Shown here: positions 26,465 to 34,060 of the stretch, piece by piece | Layout of the letters: every line of letters starts with the position of its first letter | Numbering within the stretch: position 1 is the stretch's first letter | Origin: Ruminococcus sp. | Lineage (GTDB): Bacteria > Bacillota > Clostridia > Oscillospirales > Acutalibacteraceae | Assembly: GCA_017457955.1 (NCBI GenBank) | Contig: JAFTGL010000009.1 | Span: 1 to 64,000 of the forward strand | DNA: 64,000 bases | Direction of reading: 5' to 3' | The notes under the pieces: model-generated | What the model was told of the DNA's origin: nothing | Databases searched by the model: none | The model's input: the letters and a program-made list of their open reading frames with translations, nothing else | Position numbers and translations under genes: made by a program

Positions 26465-28504
26465 ATGGATAAATATACCGGAAAAAAACTGGACGGCAGA
26501 TATGAGATCCGCGAGTTGATCGGCGTCGGCGGTATGGCAAATGTTTATCACTGCTACGATACGATCGACGCGCGCGAAGTCGCGATAAAGATATTAAAGG
26601 ACGAGTTTCTGGATAACGAGGATTTCATCCGCCGCTTCAAGAATGAGAGCAAGGCGATCGCTGTATTGAATCACCCGAACATCGTCCGCGTCTATGACGT
26701 CAGCTTCGGCGATATGATCCAGTATATCGTTATGGAATATATCGACGGCATTACGCTGAAAGAGTATATTGATATGCAGGGGGTGCTCGATTGGAAAGAG
26801 ACCGTCCACCTCACCACCCAGATCCTGAAAGCGTTACAGCACGCGCACGAGAACGGCATCGTTCACAGGGATATCAAGCCGCATAATATCATGCTGCTGC
26901 AGGACGGTACGATCAAGGTCACCGACTTCGGCATCGCGCGTTTTTCTTCCAACGCTACCCGCACTATGACCGAACAGGCGATCGGCTCTGTGCATTACAT
27001 CGCTCCCGAGCAGGCGAGAGGTGAAAAGACCGACGGCAAGACCGATATCTATTCTGTCGGCGTCATGATGTATGAAATGCTCACCGGTACGCTGCCTTTC
27101 GACGGCGACTCCGCTGTTTCTGTCGCGCTGATGCAATTGCAGGCGAAGGCAAAGCGTCCCAGAGAGATCAACCCCGATATCCCCGAGGGTCTTGAGGAGA
27201 TCACCGTCAAGGCGATGCAGAAGAATCCCGACGACCGTTATCTTTCCGCTGTCGAGATGCTCAGCGATATCGAGCGCTTCCGTCTGAACCCGAGTATTCT
27301 GTTCCATTATCATTATTCGGATACGAAAACTCCTGATCCCGAGGAAAGCGTGAAAAAGAAGAAGGTCAAGCCGGAATATGAAGATCCGGACGACGGGGAC
27401 GAAGACGCGATCTATGAAGAAGACATCCCCGTGCGCAGCCCTGTTCTCTCCGCTATCAAGGGTATCATCCTTGCGGCGGTCATCGCGTTAGTCGTTTTCG
27501 GCGGTATCGCGGCATATCAAGGCTATGTTTCCGCCCAGCCGAAAGAAGTGGAAGTCCCCAATTTTGTCGGCATGACGCTCAGTGAAGCGAACGCGCAAAA
27601 CAACGGTAAGTTCAACTTTACCTATGTCAGCCGCTACAGCGACGATATTCCCGTTGACTCGATCATCGAACAGAATCCTGCCGGCGGCTCTAAGAAGATG
27701 AAAGAAGGCTCGACGATCGAGCTGATCGTCAACTCTGCCGATACCTCTGTTACCGTTCCGTATCTGACAGGTTCTCTCGGTAATGAGGAGATCATCCAGA
27801 GAATCGAGTCCGCCAACCTTGTACCCAAGGTTCTTTATGTTGAAAGCGATCAGACTGCTCAGAAGGTCGACGCGATCTATCCTCCGACCGGTACTACAGT
27901 GAAAATCGGCTCTACGGTTTATGTCTTTGTCTCAAAGGGCATTACCAAGGAAAAGATCAAGATTCCGTCGATCAAGGGTTATACTGCTGAGGAAGCGGTA
28001 TCCATGCTCAAGGAAGCCGGTTTTACCTCTTATGCTGTTGAGTATGATGAGAACATCGAAGCCGGCAAGGATGAGGTAGTACGCCAGAATCCGCTGCAGG
28101 GCAGTGAGATCCCCTCCGATTACAAGATCACTGTTGTATGCTCCAAGGGCGCCAAGACGGAAAAGACCGTCAATCTTGAAGTCGACTTACCTGCAGACGT
28201 CACTTCCGACGTCAAGCTGACGGTTCTGGTTGATGGAGCGATCGACACCGACAGCAGCAAAACGGTAATCCCTGCGTACAGCCCGTACTATACTGTAACA
28301 GTAAAAGTCAAGGATGACGCGAATATCGTTATTCTGCTCAATGATGAAAAGTATCGTGAGTACAAGGTCAACTACGACGATAACAGCGTCGATCTTGTGA
28401 ACTCTTATACATTCACCGATACCTCTACCGAGGCTCCCGAAACGGAAGCGCCGCAGGATACCGATCCTCCGGTTGAAACAGAAGAAGTTGCAGCGGAAGA
28501 ATGA
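26465..28504 (+). CDS. prkC: PASTA-domain serine/threonine protein kinase
   Basis: This membrane kinase senses muropeptides or lipid II and controls growth, division and spore germination. The 679 residues comprise a cytoplasmic kinase domain with glycine loop GVGGMA (20-25), Lys42, HRDIKPHN (134-141) and DFG (154-156), a basic/acidic linker, one transmembrane helix (about 325-348), and three PASTA domains (about 352-555). A beta-rich C-terminal domain and an acidic T/E/P-rich tail with APETEAPQDTDPP complete it. All catalytic residues are present. The ATG at 26465 or the GTG just before it follows AAGGAG. Confidence 0.95.
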   Translation: MDKYTGKKLDGRYEIRELIGVGGMANVYHCYDTIDAREVAIKILKDEFLDNEDFIRRFKNESKAIAVLNHPNIVRVYDVSFGDMIQYIVMEYIDGITLKEYIDMQGVLDWKETVHLTTQILKALQHAHENGIVHRDIKPHNIMLLQDGTIKVTDFGIARFSSNATRTMTEQAIGSVHYIAPEQARGEKTDGKTDIYSVGVMMYEMLTGTLPFDGDSAVSVALMQLQAKAKRPREINPDIPEGLEEITVKAMQKNPDDRYLSAVEMLSDIERFRLNPSILFHYHYSDTKTPDPEESVKKKKVKPEYEDPDDGDEDAIYEEDIPVRSPVLSAIKGIILAAVIALVVFGGIAAYQGYVSAQPKEVEVPNFVGMTLSEANAQNNGKFNFTYVSRYSDDIPVDSIIEQNPAGGSKKMKEGSTIELIVNSADTSVTVPYLTGSLGNEEIIQRIESANLVPKVLYVESDQTAQKVDAIYPPTGTTVKIGSTVYVFVSKGITKEKIKIPSIKGYTAEEAVSMLKEAGFTSYAVEYDENIEAGKDEVVRQNPLQGSEIPSDYKITVVCSKGAKTEKTVNLEVDLPADVTSDVKLTVLVDGAIDTDSSKTVIPAYSPYYTVTVKVKDDANIVILLNDEKYREYKVNYDDNSVDLVNSYTFTDTSTEAPETEAPQDTDPPVETEEVAAEE

Positions 28505-29397
28505 CAGGAATGACTCAGAAAAAAGGAATTATTATAAAAATCACAGGCGGTTTCTATTATGTGGAAGCCGCCGATAGTGTATATGAATGTAAGGCGCGCG
28601 GCGTTTTTCGCAAACGCGGCACCTCTCCGCTTGTCGGCGATACGGTAGATATCACGGTTCCCGATGACGGATATTGTTCGATCGACAAGATCCATGATCG
28701 GCGCAATTCGCTTGTCCGTCCCGCACTGGCGAATCTGGATAATCTGATGATCGTCAGTTCTGTCAAAGAGCCCGACGTTAATCTGTACCTGATCGATAAA
28801 ATGACGGCAGCGGCTGTAAATAAGGATATCACGCCGATCGTTGTATTCTCTAAGAGTGATCTGGCTCCTGTCGACGAGTTGGTTGAGATCTACCGCAAGG
28901 TCAATATTCCCGCATACGCCTTCTCGTCGGTCGATATGAGCGGTCTGGATGAGATCAAAGCGGAGTTGAAGGATAAAGTGACCGCCTTTTGCGGTAACTC
29001 GGGAGTGGGGAAGAGCACGCTGCTCAACACCCTGTTCCCCGAGCTTCAATTGCAAACAGGAGAGATCAGCGATAAGCTCGGCAGAGGCCGCCATACGACC
29101 CGTACCGTGGAGCTGTTTAAAAAGCACGGCGGTTATATCGCAGATACTCCCGGTTTCTCAACGGTTGATATCGAACGCTTTGAGCTGATCCGCAAGGACG
29201 ACTTGAAATTTGCATTCCCTGAGTTTGACGAATACTTTGGAACGTGCAAATTCAATTCCTGCAACCACCTTTGCGAGCAGGGATGCAGGGTTCTTGAAGC
29301 GGTAACAAACGGCGTTATTCCAAAATCCCGTCATGAAAGTTATGTACGTATGTATAATGAAGTCAAGGATATCAAGGACTGGCAATTGAACAGCTGA
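28501..29397 (+). CDS. rsgA: Ribosome small-subunit GTPase RsgA
   Basis: This circularly permuted GTPase checks late 30S assembly. The 298 residues have an N-terminal OB fold, the GTPase with G4-like FSKSD, P-loop GNSGVGKST (about 165-173) and DTPGF, and a C-terminal zinc finger with CKFNSCNHLCEQGC. The start overlaps prkC (ATGA). In many Clostridia rpe and thiamine pyrophosphokinase follow; here the operon ends at a terminator. Confidence 0.95.
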   Translation: MTGMTQKKGIIIKITGGFYYVEAADSVYECKARGVFRKRGTSPLVGDTVDITVPDDGYCSIDKIHDRRNSLVRPALANLDNLMIVSSVKEPDVNLYLIDKMTAAAVNKDITPIVVFSKSDLAPVDELVEIYRKVNIPAYAFSSVDMSGLDEIKAELKDKVTAFCGNSGVGKSTLLNTLFPELQLQTGEISDKLGRGRHTTRTVELFKKHGGYIADTPGFSTVDIERFELIRKDDLKFAFPEFDEYFGTCKFNSCNHLCEQGCRVLEAVTNGVIPKSRHESYVRMYNEVKDIKDWQLNS

Positions 29398-29411
29398 AAG
29401 CATTATATTAT

Positions 29412-29473
29412 AAAAAACGAGAGACACCTCGCGGTATCTCTCGTTTTTCATTTGATGGTGGAGACGGACGGGA
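29412..29473. repeat. Copy A of a 62-bp direct repeat: terminator hairpin plus 17-base tRNA-Ala 3' end
   Basis: Bases 29412-29473 match 29650-29711 at 58 of the last 61 positions (offset 238 bp). Read on the minus strand, each copy is the tRNA-Ala 3' end through CCA, a short spacer, and a GNRA-looped terminator. In copy A the rest of the tRNA is missing: homology ends at 29473. The hairpin is also placed to end the rsgA transcript on the plus strand. Confidence 0.9.
29413..29448. terminator. Bidirectional terminator after rsgA (copy A of the repeated hairpin)
   Basis: An AACGAGAGA / TCTCTCGTT stem extended by ACC / GGT-type pairs is flanked by A6 and T5 tracts. On the minus strand the loop is GCGA, a GNRA tetraloop. 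It lies 15 bases after the rsgA stop. Confidence 0.8.
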
Positions 29474-29649
29474 GTTTCATTGGCCGGTAATGTATCGTTT
29501 CGTCTTCGGAGCATAGTCATATACTTGATGTTTCTTCTGCGCTCTTCCTAAAAACGCCATACTATGGCGTTTTTACCTGCGGTTCTTCGCGCGGCTCGAA
29601 CCTTGGCACGGTCATCTTCGATCCCGCCCCTCTCCACTTTGCATGTAAC
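29474..29649. other. Spacer between the two repeat copies, with a perfect hairpin and no gene
   Basis: These 176 bases have no credible coding sequence. They contain a perfect 11-bp hairpin, AAAAACGCCAT / ATGGCGTTTTT (29550-29560 and 29564-29574), which looks like another terminator. Near 29593-29640 there are two short stretches resembling tRNA T-arms (GGTTCGAGCC on minus, TTCGATCCCGCC on plus). They could be tRNA debris, but this is weak. Confidence 0.4.
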
Positions 29650-29693
29650 GAAAAACGAGAGACACCTTGCGGCATCTCTCGTTTTTTATTTGA

Positions 29694-29711
<18 letters not shown>
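29650..29711. repeat. Copy B of the 62-bp direct repeat (authentic tRNA-Ala 3' end and terminator)
   Basis: This is the intact copy: the tRNA-Ala 3' end followed on the minus strand by its terminator. The hairpin 29651-29686 has a GCAA loop on the minus strand and pairs through two G-U wobbles, then a U-tract. The pairs work better on the minus strand than on the plus strand, which fits a tRNA terminator. Confidence 0.9.
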
Positions 29712-29769
<58 letters not shown>

Positions 29770-30010
29770 AGAGCAGTATTATATTAACACATCTTTATTC
29801 ATATTGCAAGTGAATTTTAAAAAATTATTGCCGATTCAGCTTTCAATTTACAAAACTGTAATCTCATATTTCTTTTATAGTCTTGATATTGTCTTTTCAG
29901 TTGTGCTATAATAATCATTAAATTGAGTAAGTATGGCTTATAAGGTTAATTTTGCATATTAGAAAATTATGACGGTAAGGGATTTGCCCTTATCGAATGG
30001 GGGAATTATT
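29770..30010. promoter_or_regulatory. AT-rich spacer with the promoter of the PASTA pseudokinase gene
   Basis: The spacer is very AT-rich and holds no gene. TTGATA (29883-29888) and TATAAT (29907-29912) with an 18-bp spacer form a good plus-strand promoter, giving a leader of about 90 bases. GGGGG at 29999-30003 is the ribosome site, 7 bases from the ATG. The promoter of the tRNA must lie in 29770-29830 on the other strand but is not clear. Confidence 0.6.
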
Positions 30011-31630
30011 ATGCCTTTATGCATGGGTTGTTTGAATGAGATACCGGCTGCCGATTCTGTGTGCAATGTTTGCGGTTTTGATAATTCAGTAAAGCAAACA
30101 GCGCCCTTTCTGCCCTTTGGTACGGTACTGAATAATAAATATGTAGTCGCGAAGAATCTTGAAACCAACGGTGAAAGCACCCGTTATCTCGGATATGATA
30201 AAACGAACGGCAATGTGCTTTCTATCCGTGAGTTTCTTCCGATGGGACTATTTGACCGCGGTGAGGATGAAACAAAGCTGTTTGTCACCCCTCAGGATAA
30301 GGAATATTTCAGTCAGGCGCTTGAGGATTTTATCAGCTATTATGAAACGCTGAATACGCTTACCGATAAAGCGGCTATGATCAATATTCTTGATATTTTT
30401 ACCGAGAATAATACCGCGTATGTGATCGAAGAAAATGATGATTTGATTTCGTTTACCGAGTATGTTGACCACAACGGCGGCCATCTTGAGTGGGACGCCG
30501 CCCGTCCGCTGTTCATGCCGATCATCACCTTGATTGAGAATATACATAAAGCGGGAATCGGACATTACGCGGTTTCACCGTCCAATCTGTATGTTACTTC
30601 AGCAGGAAAGCTGAAGCTCGGCGGCTTCTCGACTGAGAACGAGCGTAAGCGCGGCACCATGCTGAAATCTCAGCTTTACGGCGGCTGTGCCGCTCCCGAG
30701 CAGTATTTGGACAACGCTCCGCTGGATGTTGCGACAGATATCTACGGACTGACGGCTACTTTATTCTATGCATTAACGGGAAATCTACCCGCTAACGCGA
30801 AGGAGAGAGAAAAAGACGCCCGTCTGCTGATCAGCACCAACACGGTCAAGAGATTGCCGCCTCATGTGGTAACGGCGCTTGCGAACGGCTTGCAGATGAA
30901 GAGTGAAGCCCGCATTTCTGATTTTGATGAACTCAGAGCACAGCTTTCCGTCGCTTCTACCGTGCAGGCGATCCAGGATGAGATCTCCCGCACCGCAAGC
31001 ATGACCCCGATCAAAAAGGAGATCGAGGGTTCTACCTCTAAGGTGAATCCCACGATCGTCGGCCTTGTCGCGACGCTGGTCTCGCTCCTGATTTTCGCGG
31101 CGATCGGATTATTCTGGCTGCCGACTAATCCGCTGATGGGCTTGTTCACCAATGGTTCCACCGTTCCCGCTACGCTTGCAGCACCGACAGAGGACTGGAC
31201 CGGTCCTGTGATGGCAGACTACAGCGGCAAAACGCTGGACGAAGTGAAATCCTCGTTCCAGGGCACCGTAAAGGTTTCTGCGGACGGCGATTACAGTGAT
31301 ACTGTTCCCAAGGGTCAGGTCATTTCTCAGGAACCTGCGGCAGGTACGGCTATCGCTGAAGCGGAGCCGATGCTGTATGTTGTTATCAGCAAAGGACCTC
31401 AGATGGTAGCGCTCCCCGATATTGCCGGAAAATCATATACTGCCGCCGCGGAAGAGCTGACAAATCTCGGGTTTATCGCGATCCAGCAAGTCGAATACAG
31501 TGATTCTGTTTCCGAGGGCAAGGTCATCGAGTATATTGACCACAAGGCTGCGGATAAAATCGAATCCGGCTCTGAGGTCACCATCAAGGTATCGTTAGGT
31601 AAGCAGAAAACCAGTTCTTCATCTCATTAA
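30011..31630 (+). CDS. Zinc-ribbon PASTA pseudokinase (membrane receptor)
   Basis: This 539-residue protein has a four-cysteine zinc ribbon (CMGC 4-7, CNVC 18-21), a kinase-like domain (about 37-320), one transmembrane helix (about 347-370) and two extracellular PASTA domains (about 402-471 and 474-531). The kinase fold is recognisable through APEQYL (218-223) and the helix-F Asp in TDIYGL, but catalysis looks lost: the HRD motif reads HYA (175-177), DFG reads GGF (194-196), and the beta-3 segment reads SIREF. It is probably a peptidoglycan-sensing scaffold or partner of PrkC, not a kinase. The ATG at 30011 has a strong ribosome site; the longer frame from 29969 does not. Confidence 0.85.
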   Translation: MPLCMGCLNEIPAADSVCNVCGFDNSVKQTAPFLPFGTVLNNKYVVAKNLETNGESTRYLGYDKTNGNVLSIREFLPMGLFDRGEDETKLFVTPQDKEYFSQALEDFISYYETLNTLTDKAAMINILDIFTENNTAYVIEENDDLISFTEYVDHNGGHLEWDAARPLFMPIITLIENIHKAGIGHYAVSPSNLYVTSAGKLKLGGFSTENERKRGTMLKSQLYGGCAAPEQYLDNAPLDVATDIYGLTATLFYALTGNLPANAKEREKDARLLISTNTVKRLPPHVVTALANGLQMKSEARISDFDELRAQLSVASTVQAIQDEISRTASMTPIKKEIEGSTSKVNPTIVGLVATLVSLLIFAAIGLFWLPTNPLMGLFTNGSTVPATLAAPTEDWTGPVMADYSGKTLDEVKSSFQGTVKVSADGDYSDTVPKGQVISQEPAAGTAIAEAEPMLYVVISKGPQMVALPDIAGKSYTAAAEELTNLGFIAIQQVEYSDSVSEGKVIEYIDHKAADKIESGSEVTIKVSLGKQKTSSSSH

Positions 31631-31643
31631 TTGCAACAGCAAA

Positions 31644-31674
31644 ACAGGTGGGTAAATGCTACCCACCTGTTGTT
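31644..31674. terminator. Bidirectional terminator between the pseudokinase and XRE regulator genes
   Basis: An 11-bp perfect stem (ACAGGTGGGTA / TACCCACCTGT) with an AATGC loop is flanked by AAAA and TGTTTT, between converging genes. Confidence 0.85.
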
Positions 31675-31684
31675 TTATAGACGC

Positions 31685-32350
31685 TTATACTTTCAGTTTT
31701 AATATACTGTTTTCCGCCTGCTGAATGACGTTGAAGATCTCACCCGCAGTTTCGGGATATTCTTCCGCAAGATGATCCGGCGACGTTTCAAGATTACGGA
31801 ACGCTTCGAGATACGCGGTGCTGTCCCTGTCTGTCATACTGCCGATATCGGTGTAGTATTTGTCCATAACGGCATAGGCGTAACCGCTGTACAGCTCCTT
31901 CGGTACGGTGAACAGCTCTGTCGGATTATCCTCATTTGCGGAGTACAATCTCCTGAAAACGCGGTAGAGCATGATCATGAAGTAGTTGTTGATGGTTCTG
32001 TCCAGTTTGCGGTTCTTCGCAGTCGCGGCAAAGTCATAGATGACGTTCATCATACTGGCGATCAGCCTGCGGTTGACGACCTGTGCGGCGCTTTGTTGGC
32101 GAGATGTTTTTTCTATCGTCGGCTCATGGACGTCGTAGTCGCGGTCGGCAGTTCTGCCGAGCAGATAATCACAGCTGACGTTATAGTAATCCGCGGCTTT
32201 GAGGACAAAATCCAAGCCGCATTCACGGATACCTTTCTCATAATGGGACAAAAGCGCCTGGGAGATACCGAGCTCAGCGGCAGCCTGCTTCTGGCTTAGC
32301 TTCTTTTCTTTTCGCAAAAATGTCATATTGCGGGCAAAGTCTTTATTCAT
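31685..32350 (-). CDS. XRE-family helix-turn-helix transcriptional regulator
   Basis: This 221-residue protein has an N-terminal HTH (about residues 9-62: LRKEKKLSQKQAAAELGIS then QALLSHYEKGIRECG) and an uncharacterised helical C-terminal domain. The HTH is of the type that binds short palindromes. The ATG at 32350 follows GAGGTGA by 7 bases. A perfect inverted repeat overlaps its own promoter (32363-32379), so negative autoregulation is likely. Target genes are unknown; the divergent histidine phosphatase gene is the nearest candidate. Confidence 0.88.
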   Translation of the reverse strand: MNKDFARNMTFLRKEKKLSQKQAAAELGISQALLSHYEKGIRECGLDFVLKAADYYNVSCDYLLGRTADRDYDVHEPTIEKTSRQQSAAQVVNRRLIASMMNVIYDFAATAKNRKLDRTINNYFMIMLYRVFRRLYSANEDNPTELFTVPKELYSGYAYAVMDKYYTDIGSMTDRDSTAYLEAFRNLETSPDHLAEEYPETAGEIFNVIQQAENSILKLKV

Positions 32351-32362
32351 CAAATCACCTCG

Positions 32363-32379
32363 TTATACTGATAGTATAA
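32363..32379. promoter_or_regulatory. Candidate operator of the XRE regulator
   Basis: TTATACT-GAT-AGTATAA is a perfect 7+3+7 inverted repeat 13 bases before the regulator start codon. It covers the -10 box of the minus-strand promoter. Confidence 0.6.
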
Positions 32380-32401
32380 TATAGTTTTTACCATTTGTAA
32401 A
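32373..32401 (-). promoter_or_regulatory. Promoter of the XRE regulator gene
   Basis: On the minus strand TTTACA (32401-32396) and TATACT (32378-32373) have a 17-bp spacer. The leader would be only about 16 bases. The operator-like palindrome overlaps the -10 box. Confidence 0.65.
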
Positions 32402-32415
32402 GTACGGAGGTCATT

Positions 32416-33048
32416 ATGAAATCTTATTATATTCATCTGATCCGCCACGGCGCGATCAGTCCTACGCTGAACGGCAGATATATCGGTGCGACCGACGTCC
32501 CGCTGTCTGACGAAGGAAAGTTAAACATTCGCAGGCTGAGTGCAACGCTGGATTATCCATACGCGAAGGTGGTGTTTACATCTCCCTTGAAGCGATGCAC
32601 TCAGACGGCGAAGATCATTTATCCCGATATCGAAGCGCTGGCGATCGAACAGCTTGCGGAGTGTAACTTTGGCGAATGGGAGAATAAAACTGCCGATGAA
32701 CTGAAAGGTAACAATGTTTTTGCCAAATGGCTTGCGGGAGATAATGATGTAAAGCCGCCGAGAGGGGAGAGCCCCGCTGATTTTACCCGCAGAATATGTT
32801 TGATGTTTGAAAGCATTGTTGACGGTCTGATCAAGACTGGCACGACCGACGCCGCTATCATCACTCACGGCGGCGTGATGAATACGCTCCTTGCGGTATA
32901 CGGGCTTCCGCAGGCAAAACCGTTCGACTGGGCTTGCGACAGCGGCTATGGCTATTCTATGCGCATCACGCCGATGTTGTGGATGAGGGACAAGGTCGCC
33001 GAGGTCTACGACCGTATCCCGAAAGAACGCGAGGTTGACGACGAATAA
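32416..33048 (+). CDS. Histidine phosphatase superfamily protein (phosphoglycerate mutase/CobC-like)
   Basis: This 210-residue enzyme has the phosphohistidine motif LIRHGAIS near the N-terminus, a TSPLKRCTQTA arginine motif, the acid residue in ECNFGEWE, and the second catalytic His in ITHGGVMNTLL. Such enzymes dephosphorylate small molecules such as alpha-ribazole phosphate or sugar phosphates; the substrate is not evident, and there are no cobalamin genes nearby. CGGAGG precedes the ATG. It is divergent from the XRE regulator. Confidence 0.88.
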   Translation: MKSYYIHLIRHGAISPTLNGRYIGATDVPLSDEGKLNIRRLSATLDYPYAKVVFTSPLKRCTQTAKIIYPDIEALAIEQLAECNFGEWENKTADELKGNNVFAKWLAGDNDVKPPRGESPADFTRRICLMFESIVDGLIKTGTTDAAIITHGGVMNTLLAVYGLPQAKPFDWACDSGYGYSMRITPMLWMRDKVAEVYDRIPKEREVDDE

Positions 33049-33111
33049 CATCTGTTATGAAATTTTAACAATAGAAAATTTCATAAATCCGTAATTTCTG
33101 ACAGATTATTA

Positions 33112-33140
33112 TTGTATTTTGCAGGATGTTGTGCTAAAAT
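33112..33140 (+). promoter_or_regulatory. Probable promoter of the RpiR-type regulator-flavoprotein-cmk-plsC-ispH run
   Basis: TTGTAT (33112-33117) and TAAAAT (33135-33140) have a 17-bp spacer, followed by CGGAG before the start codon at 33167. Confidence 0.55.
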
Positions 33141-33166
33141 GAATGAGATTACGGAGTGTGATACTT

Positions 33167-34060
33167 ATGTTATCAAATTTACTTGTCCGCATTGACCTGT
33201 CCCGCAAGGATTTTTCCAAAGGACAGCGCAAGATCGCGGATTATATAGAAGAACATTATGACTCAGCCGCGTTTATGACAGCTGCAAAGCTCGGCGAGGT
33301 TGTCGGCGTTTCGGAGAGTACGGTGGTGCGTTTTGCGACGCAGATCGGCTACGATGGTTTTCCGTATCTGCAGAAGGCAATGCAGGAGATGATCCGCGAT
33401 AAGCTGAATTCTATCCAGCGCATCGAAGTGACTACAGGCAGGATCGGCGACTCGGATGTTGTCGAGAGCGTTCTGAATCAGGATATCGACAAAATCAGAC
33501 GTACGATCGACGAGGTGTCCCGCGAAGATTTCAAAAAGTCAGTCAACGCGATCATCAACGCGCGGAACATCTATGTATTTGGCGTGAAATCCGCTTCTTA
33601 TATCGCGAACTTTTTAGCGTACTATTTGGATTTGATCTTCGGTAATGTGCATTTTCTCAATTCCACATCCAAGACGACTACTTATGAAAAGCTGTTCCGC
33701 GTCACGGATCGGGATGTAATGATCGGTATCAGTTTTCCGCGTTACTCGTCGATGGCAGTCGACGCCATGAGCTTTGCCCATGACAGAGGCGCCGAGGTCA
33801 TCGCAATCACCGACAGCATGGTCGCGCCTGTTGTTAAAGACGCTGATGAGGTATTGTTGGCGCGTTCGGATATCGCTTCGGTCGTCGATACACTGGTAGC
33901 GCCGCTTAGCCTGATCAATGCACTGCTGGTGGCGATCGTGATTGAGCGTAAGGAAGAGATCAAAAATACTTTCTCTAATCTGGAAAAGGTCTGGCAGGAA
34001 CAGAATGTTTATGCCGTCAACAGATTAGAAGATATCAATAAGGATAAAGAAAATGGCTGA
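33167..34060 (+). CDS. MurR/RpiR family transcriptional regulator
   Basis: This 297-residue protein has an N-terminal RpiR helix-turn-helix (FSKGQRKIADYIEEHYDSAA through GVSESTVVRFATQIGYDGFP, about residues 12-70) and a C-terminal SIS sugar-phosphate-binding domain (about 120-250) with VFGVKSASYIANFLAYYL. Family members control sugar and amino sugar catabolism in response to phosphosugars. No sugar operon is adjacent, so the target is unknown. It overlaps the next gene by 8 bases. The ATG at 33167 sits 10 bases after GGAG. Confidence 0.88.
   Translation: MLSNLLVRIDLSRKDFSKGQRKIADYIEEHYDSAAFMTAAKLGEVVGVSESTVVRFATQIGYDGFPYLQKAMQEMIRDKLNSIQRIEVTTGRIGDSDVVESVLNQDIDKIRRTIDEVSREDFKKSVNAIINARNIYVFGVKSASYIANFLAYYLDLIFGNVHFLNSTSKTTTYEKLFRVTDRDVMIGISFPRYSSMAVDAMSFAHDRGAEVIAITDSMVAPVVKDADEVLLARSDIASVVDTLVAPLSLINALLVAIVIERKEEIKNTFSNLEKVWQEQNVYAVNRLEDINKDKENG

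Noticed and set aside
29158..29520. A 120-codon minus-strand frame spanning repeat copy A
   Set aside because: It runs antisense through the end of rsgA and through a terminator and tRNA fragment; it has no ribosome site or recognisable domain.
29474..29532. A second complete tRNA-Ala next to repeat copy A
   Set aside because: Homology to the tRNA stops after 17 bases from the CCA end; the rest is unrelated and does not fold as a tRNA.
29593..29640. T-arm-like fragments suggesting more tRNA genes
   Set aside because: The stems do not pair, and no acceptor or anticodon arm can be built around them; at most they are debris.
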